This document shows, in pieces, positions 59,743-64,000 of a stretch of 64,000 nucleotides of DNA (positions within the stretch are counted from its first letter, which is position 1; the number at the start of each line of letters is the position of its first letter). A program made the translations under genes and the position numbers. Location: the NCBI RefSeq assembly GCF_014642405.1, contig NZ_BMIN01000021.1, positions 1 through 64,000 on the forward strand. The letters are read 5' to 3'. Source of the stretch: Pontibacillus salipaludis (GTDB lineage: Bacteria > Bacillota > Bacilli > Bacillales > BH030062). Below the pieces are notes generated by a model. That model was not told the origin of the DNA, ran no database searches, and worked only from the letters and a program-made list of their open reading frames with translations.

Positions 59743-60201
59743 ATGAAAAAGCTAATGATAAGTCTGGCTTTATTAGCATTTCTAGTAGCATGTTCAAATG
59801 GTGAACAGGTTATAGAAATAGAGGGTAAAGATCGTGCAAGTGCGTTATTCATTCAAAAAGTAGAGAATCATTCAACTTCTGACGAATCATCTCTGAAGGT
59901 GAATGATCGACAGCTAATAGAAAAGGTGTTAACTAAAGTAGAAGGTCTTACCGTTAAAGAAACGACTACAGAAAAAACAATGGAGAAGATGAAATCATCT
60001 ATTACGTATATGTTTGTTTTTTCTGAGAGTGAGGAGTTCCAAACGGGTAAACCATTACCGTATGCTTTTTACATCTTAGAAGATGGAACCTTCATTTTTC
60101 CATACAGTGACTTTAACTCCAAACAAAATCCCCTTATTACAACAGATAATGACCAGGAGTTATTAGATGAAATGAAGGATCTAGTTGAAATTGAATTTTA
60201 G
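59743..60201 (+). CDS. Lipoprotein of unknown function
   Basis: 152 residues. KKLMISLALLAFLVAC gives lipobox LVAC (Cys17). The mature part has SSLKVNDRQLIEKVLTKVEGL, KMKSSITYMFVFSESEEF and FYILEDGTFIFPYSDFN. No family recognised. Monocistronic, GAGGAG-type site, strong terminator after. Confidence 0.75.
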   Translation: MKKLMISLALLAFLVACSNGEQVIEIEGKDRASALFIQKVENHSTSDESSLKVNDRQLIEKVLTKVEGLTVKETTTEKTMEKMKSSITYMFVFSESEEFQTGKPLPYAFYILEDGTFIFPYSDFNSKQNPLITTDNDQELLDEMKDLVEIEF

Positions 60202-60248
60202 TTCTTTTATAGAATTGTTGTGTCCGATATATTAGATAATAAGCCTTG

Positions 60249-60288
60249 AAAAAAGTGCCCGAATCCATATGAATTCGGGCACTTTCAC
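60249..60288. terminator. Bidirectional terminator between lipoprotein and azoreductase
   Basis: AAAAAGTGCCCGAATTC-like stem: AAGTGCCCGAAT with ATTCGGGCACTT around CCATATGA, A- and T-flanked. Confidence 0.9.
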
Positions 60289-60291
60289 TAT

Positions 60292-60918
60292 TTAGAAAGT
60301 AAGAGCTACTTGTTCTGTTTTCTTCAACCCATCTTGAATAATTTCTTCCGCTCGGTCTGGGAACTGGTTGTGTCCTTCAATGACAAGTGTAGTAATATCT
60401 TTGATTCCCCAGAAGTTCAAGATATTCGTTACATAATTAACAGCCATCTCTGAAGACTGAGCTGGGCCTTCAGAATATACTCCGCCTCGAGCATTTAACA
60501 GAACAACCTTCTTGTCCGTTAACAGTCCTACTGGTCCTTCAGCTGTATAGTTGAATGTCTTCCCTGCTTGTGCTAAGTAATCAAAGTACGTGTGCAACAC
60601 AGCTGGGATTGTAAAGTTCCAAAGAGGGAAGGCGAACACAACTTTGTCAGCAGCAAGGAATTGCTCTAAATAACGGTTCACAACAGATGCCGCTTTTTCC
60701 TCTTGATCCGTTAATTCGATTCCTTTTGACTGCTTAAACATACCGTTGATCTTATCCGTATCATAGTATGGAAGATTTTCTTCGAATAAATCCAGCTCAG
60801 TGATGTGGTCCTCAGGGTGTTGTGCTTTATATTGTTCTAGGAATGTATGGTATAACTTCACACTTACAGATTGTTCAATAGGTCTTGAATTTGCTTTTAT
60901 AAAAAGTACATTTTCCAT
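60292..60918 (-). CDS. azoR: FMN-dependent NADH:quinone oxidoreductase / azoreductase
   Basis: 208 residues. Flavodoxin-like fold of the AzoR family: start [58 protein letters not shown] with the family's PLWNF, and [20 protein letters not shown]. Reduces quinones and azo compounds. A MarR-type dyad precedes it and the MarR gene is next door, pointing to induction by quinone-like electrophiles. Confidence 0.93.
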   Translation of the reverse strand: MENVLFIKANSRPIEQSVSVKLYHTFLEQYKAQHPEDHITELDLFEENLPYYDTDKINGMFKQSKGIELTDQEEKAASVVNRYLEQFLAADKVVFAFPLWNFTIPAVLHTYFDYLAQAGKTFNYTAEGPVGLLTDKKVVLLNARGGVYSEGPAQSSEMAVNYVTNILNFWGIKDITTLVIEGHNQFPDRAEEIIQDGLKKTEQVALTF

Positions 60919-60942
60919 AAATGATGCCTCCAGTAAGTAATT

Positions 60943-60956
60943 GTTGTTATAGCAAC
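60943..60956 (-). promoter_or_regulatory. MarR operator at azoR
   Basis: GTTGTTATAGCAAC, an inverted repeat with GTTG / CAAC arms, 25 bases before the azoR start. The same motif occurs at two more sites (61426 and 61507). Confidence 0.7.
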
Positions 60957-60975
60957 TATCGAGAAGAAATGTCCA

Positions 60976-61407
60976 TTATTGCTCTTGGACATTCTGATTG
61001 ATCTTTGTTAATAACCGTTCAAGCTCGATTAGTTCGTCACTTGAAATTCCTTTACAGACAATATCATTAAATTCTTCTGCGACCGGAATGACTCTTTCAC
61101 CAAGTTCTTTTCCGCTATCTGTGAGAAACAGCATAAGAGAACGACGGTCTTCCTTAGGGTGGGCCCTATAAATATACCCTTTTTTCTCCAAATTTGAAGA
61201 CATTCTCGCTATGTTCGTCTTGTCCTTATCAAGCTTCTCAGCGAGTTGATTTTGAGTCAGGCCGTCTTTTTCCCAAAGCAACATCATGATTAAATTTTGC
61301 TCAGGTGCCAGATTGAAATCTTCTAATTTTGATTTAATAAACTTTGTAAGATTCAGGTCAGTCTGGTGAATTTTAATACTAATATAATCTTGAAAAGATA
61401 ACTTCAA
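60976..61407 (-). CDS. MarR-family regulator
   Basis: 143 residues with the winged helix LTQNQLAEKLDKDKTNIARMSSNLEKKGYIYRAHPKEDRRSLMLFLT. One cysteine lies at about residue 121 (IVCKGISS), so redox sensing of the YodB/OhrR kind is possible but not shown. Dyads before its own gene, azoR and the pirin gene make a three-promoter local regulon. Confidence 0.9.
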   Translation of the reverse strand: MKLSFQDYISIKIHQTDLNLTKFIKSKLEDFNLAPEQNLIMMLLWEKDGLTQNQLAEKLDKDKTNIARMSSNLEKKGYIYRAHPKEDRRSLMLFLTDSGKELGERVIPVAEEFNDIVCKGISSDELIELERLLTKINQNVQEQ

Positions 61408-61425
61408 AAGATTCCCTCCTGAATT

Positions 61426-61443
61426 TAGTTGCTATACAAACTA
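61426..61443 (-). promoter_or_regulatory. MarR operator at its own promoter
   Basis: TAGTTGCTATACAAACTA, inverted repeat around TATA, 19 bases before the MarR start; shares GTTGCTATA with the azoR dyad (reverse strand). Confidence 0.68.
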
Positions 61444-61506
61444 TTTCACTTACGTTAGTATAATGATATACGATAAGTTTGTCAATTCAGGGGCAAAACA
61501 AACGAT

Positions 61507-61523
61507 GTTGTTATAGTTGCTAT
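61507..61523 (+). promoter_or_regulatory. MarR operator at the pirin gene
   Basis: GTTGTTATAGTTGCTAT overlaps the same GTTG-TTATAG-type motif, about 33 bases before the pirin ATG. Confidence 0.6.
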
Positions 61524-61555
61524 GACTACGATCTAAAATGGGAGGAGTTACTCTT

Positions 61556-62425
61556 ATGGCGAATGAAGAAAAGGTAAATAGAAGTGTACGAGATTACTGG
61601 TACGTGAAATATGAAGAAATGAACTTCCCGGCTATTCAAAAAGGCTGGGTGCTCCCGGTAGAACGTTGGCGAGAGTTGGACCCGTTTATTCTAATGGCAG
61701 AGGATTGGTTTAAGAAAGGCACATTTCCAGACCATCCCCACAGAGGCTTCCAAACGATTACGTATGTGATTGATGGAAGATTAGAGCACATCGATAACGG
61801 AGGCGGGCGAGATATACTAGAGCCTGGTGATGTTCAATATATGAATGCCGGCTGGGCTGCTCGTCATGCGGAAGACGGTGTGGAAGATGACGTTGCTCAC
61901 ACTCTTCAATTATGGCTTAATCTACCTCAGAATCAAAAGCAAACTGAAACACTCTATCAGAACGTGTATGCGGAGGATGCTCCGACAGTTAGTTTCGATG
62001 GAGGCACCGTTAAAGTGTATTCCGGAAACGTAGCAGGAGTAATAGGACCAATGGAATCGATTGTTCCCTTTACGTTATCCGAAATAAACCTTACAGAAGA
62101 TGCATCGTATACACTGGAGCTCCCTGAAGATCATAATGCTTTTCTTTATGTCCTGTCAGGAGAAGTAGAAATTGGAGAAGAGAGTACTAGGTTAAAGAAA
62201 CATGGTGTTGCTACGCTGAGTTACCAGGAGGATGGAGACTCAGATAAGCTAAGTACACTTCACCTTAAAGCAAACAGAAGAAGAACAAGGGTACTCGTTT
62301 ATTCTGGGCGTCCGATTAAGGAAACCGTCGTGCCTTATGGTCCATTTGTGATGAATACAATGGAAGAAATCAAGCAAGCTTTTCAAGATTTCAGAGATGG
62401 GAATTTTGGACCTCCTGCCGTGTAA
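61556..62425 (+). CDS. Pirin-family protein (bicupin, quercetinase-like)
   Basis: 289 residues from ATG 61556 with GGGAGGA nine bases before it. Two cupin halves: PFILMAEDWFKKGTFPDHPHRGFQTITYVIDG with HPHRGF metal ligands, GDVQYMNAGWAARHAE, and a C-terminal cupin LYVLSGEVEIGEES. Iron-binding pirins have quercetin 2,3-dioxygenase-like activity. Located in a MarR/azoR neighbourhood, so probably a response gene for quinone or flavonoid stress. Confidence 0.9.
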   Translation: MANEEKVNRSVRDYWYVKYEEMNFPAIQKGWVLPVERWRELDPFILMAEDWFKKGTFPDHPHRGFQTITYVIDGRLEHIDNGGGRDILEPGDVQYMNAGWAARHAEDGVEDDVAHTLQLWLNLPQNQKQTETLYQNVYAEDAPTVSFDGGTVKVYSGNVAGVIGPMESIVPFTLSEINLTEDASYTLELPEDHNAFLYVLSGEVEIGEESTRLKKHGVATLSYQEDGDSDKLSTLHLKANRRRTRVLVYSGRPIKETVVPYGPFVMNTMEEIKQAFQDFRDGNFGPPAV

Positions 62426-62452
62426 TTCAAAATATAGATCTCACTTTAAGTC

Positions 62453-62490
62453 AAGACCGTAATTCTATAAAGGAATTGCGGTCTTTTTTT
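62453..62490 (+). terminator. Terminator after pirin
   Basis: AAGACCGTAATTC-TATAAAG-GAATTGCGGTCTT with a T-run. Confidence 0.9.
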
Positions 62491-62599
62491 AGACTGATAC
62501 AATAGGGTTTGAAATAATGGATGTGATGAACAGTTGTAATGAATTTACTACTCAGGTGTATAATGAGTAAATTGAATATTTTTTGGGGAGGGTGGATCC

Positions 62600-63745
62600 A
62601 TGGGGGAAATGATGTTGTTGCCTAATGAAGGTGTCATAAAATATCGGACGTATTCCATTCAGTTGCTACCAAGGGAATTCAAGCTCTTTCAATACCTATA
62701 TAAATGGCCTTCAAGAATATTCACAAGAGATGAACTCCTTGATGCGGTTTGGAATTTAGAAGCCCCAACAGACAGGACGGTTGATGATCACATCTACCGA
62801 CTTCGCAAAAAGCTTAAGCCTTTATCTTCTGTGGTTGAGATTGAAACCGTGAGAGGGATGGGGTACCGTTTGCGAGTTCATAAAGAGACGCAAGTTAGTC
62901 CTCTATCAAAAGATGGGGAAGTATCTACCAACGTAAAAACTTTGTTTCATAAATATCACCTATATGGACAAGGGGATGCCTTGAAGGTTCTAGAAGAGAA
63001 TCAAACCGTATTTGGCGTTACCTTAGATCGTCAAAGTCGTCTTTATCTCCAGTTCATGAAAGGGGATATTAAAGGCCTCGTCGAAACGGAGGAGGTCACC
63101 TTTTGGGAAAAGTGCTACTATCTTTTACATATCTATTCTTACATACAGCCCGATCAAGAGAAAAGTTTGTCTTACTTTATAAAGGCTATGAATACATCGA
63201 ACATTCCGAGTTTTCATAAAGAGGAAATTAGATTTTTAAATCGTATCCCACTCCTCATTTTCACTAAGCATTTGGAAGAAGCGGAACAATTGCTTCAGGA
63301 ATCGAAGAAAGAGATTTATGATAAGAAGCTTGAGGGCTTTATCCCACTCCTCTACTTAGCAGAGTTATATCTAGCATTTTTGAAAGAAAGCGGCTCAGTA
63401 ATAGAAGAAAAGCTGCTGGAAATGGAACAATTACTAGTGAAATACCCTTATTCTAGAGAGCAGTCCACCTTCTTTATTATAAAAGGCATCTATCATCTCT
63501 ACAAAAACGACCATGAGGGTGCAGAAAGGTGGTTCCAAAAAGGGTTTAAGCAATTTACGGAAGCGAGCTACGCACCAGGTGAGTTAATTAGTGTGAATCT
63601 TATTCTTTTCTTTATGAAAGAGTTTAATAGTAAAGGGGCCATTACAGAGCGTTATCAACATCTTATGGATCAGTATGCTCAAAGCTTTCATTTTTCGGAT
63701 TTAGAGCAGAAGATTTATAAGCAATTACACGATCATTTAGGATAG
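62600..63745 (+). CDS. OmpR-type winged-helix regulator with TPR-like helical repeats
   Basis: 381 residues. The N-terminal winged helix (about 5-95) has LLPREFKLFQYLYKWPSRIFTRDELLDAVWNLEAPTDRTVDDHIYRLRKKL and RGMGYRLRV, the OmpR/PhoB DNA-binding domain but with no receiver domain. The rest (about 130-380) is a helical repeat domain with KDGEVS..., LPLLIFTKHLEEAEQLLQES and GAERWFQKGFKQF, TPR-like. This resembles SARP/BTAD-type regulators without a receiver. The following MFS gene, in the same direction, may be its target. Confidence 0.82.
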   Translation: MGEMMLLPNEGVIKYRTYSIQLLPREFKLFQYLYKWPSRIFTRDELLDAVWNLEAPTDRTVDDHIYRLRKKLKPLSSVVEIETVRGMGYRLRVHKETQVSPLSKDGEVSTNVKTLFHKYHLYGQGDALKVLEENQTVFGVTLDRQSRLYLQFMKGDIKGLVETEEVTFWEKCYYLLHIYSYIQPDQEKSLSYFIKAMNTSNIPSFHKEEIRFLNRIPLLIFTKHLEEAEQLLQESKKEIYDKKLEGFIPLLYLAELYLAFLKESGSVIEEKLLEMEQLLVKYPYSREQSTFFIIKGIYHLYKNDHEGAERWFQKGFKQFTEASYAPGELISVNLILFFMKEFNSKGAITERYQHLMDQYAQSFHFSDLEQKIYKQLHDHLG

Positions 63746-63826
63746 AAGCCTAAGATTTCTCCTCTGATAATCTTCTGACATTCACACATTATGATGTGAT
63801 TAAGAACGAATTAGAGGAGGATGAAG

Positions 63827-64000
63827 GTGGAAAAGAAGGATTCCATATGGCGAAATCAAAATTTTGTTCCTTACTTTTTAGCCAATGCCCTATCGAACCT
63901 TGGGAATTGGTTTGACTTTGTCGCTGTCCTTATTTTATTCAGATATACGTGGCAAGCAGATCCGATGTTAATTGCGCTAATTCCTATTATGTATGCCATC
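63827..64000 (+). CDS. MFS transporter, N-terminal part (runs off the window)
   Basis: At least 58 residues from GTG 63827, six bases after GAGGAGG. KKDSIWRNQNFVPYFLANALSNLGNWFDFVAVLILF then PMLIALIPIMYAI is the start of a major-facilitator transporter of the drug-exporter kind, two spans visible. A small inverted repeat (CACAT-TATG-ATGTG, 63786-63799) lies before it. Confidence 0.85.
   Translation, partial: MEKKDSIWRNQNFVPYFLANALSNLGNWFDFVAVLILFRYTWQADPMLIALIPIMYAI

Overview
The window looks like a stretch of chromosome from a spore-forming, low-GC member of the Bacillaceae. The evidence is strong AGGAGG-type ribosome binding sites, frequent TTG/GTG starts, YjcZ-type sporulation peptides, YdcZ, DUF3951 and DUF4166 families, a SwrC-like RND pump and abundant small lipoproteins. 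A moderately halophilic or marine Bacillaceae is plausible but is only inference. No rRNA, tRNA or CRISPR array was seen. An intron tail (domains V-VI of a group IIC intron) sits at the extreme left edge, and an MFS transporter runs off the right edge.

Layout. 0-20 kb is ordinary chromosomal content: a cupin/HD-GYP gene followed by an unannotated 28-codon secreted-peptide ORF, an SH3-repeat amidase, a PadR/DUF2812 pair, a secreted TIM-barrel protein, a TetR-controlled RND pump with two operators, an RNase H-like protein, two YdcZ transporters around a Crp/Fnr regulator, and a spore-associated block (two YjcZ peptides, a glycine-rich protein and a small protein with a parvovirus-VP1-type phospholipase A2 motif). 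22.8-32.3 kb and 45.4-64 kb are also ordinary: SDRs, aldehyde dehydrogenases, cold shock protein, signal peptidase I, a MerR/SDR unit, a ThDP-enzyme/ALDH operon, an ornithine-cyclodeaminase/symporter operon, a yndG/yndH-like operon, an amine oxidase, BrnQ, and a MarR/azoreductase/pirin regulon.

The unusual part is about 20.6-22.8 kb and 32.4-45.1 kb. There, about twenty short genes, all on the + strand, lie one or two at a time between copies of a dispersed imperfect-palindrome element of about 55-80 bp. The genes are lipoproteins, small membrane proteins, two GNATs, an aminoglycoside-phosphotransferase-like kinase, a nucleotidyltransferase, a nucleotide kinase, a 5'-nucleotidase, PadR-DUF4188, a pyridoxamine-oxidase fold and DUF5694. 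A duplicated gene (35674 and 38564) shows that the duplicated unit begins in the 3' arm of one element and ends at the 3' end of the next, exactly as a mobile gene cassette carrying its own recombination site would. The layout resembles a chromosomal integron cassette array, but no integrase is visible and the element does not match the classical attC core. Three genes in this region appear to start at ATA or ATT.

Two copies of a separate conserved stretch of about 48 nt, flanked by hairpins (29081 and 45248), may be a small structured RNA. Product names rest on motif recognition by eye; no database was searched.
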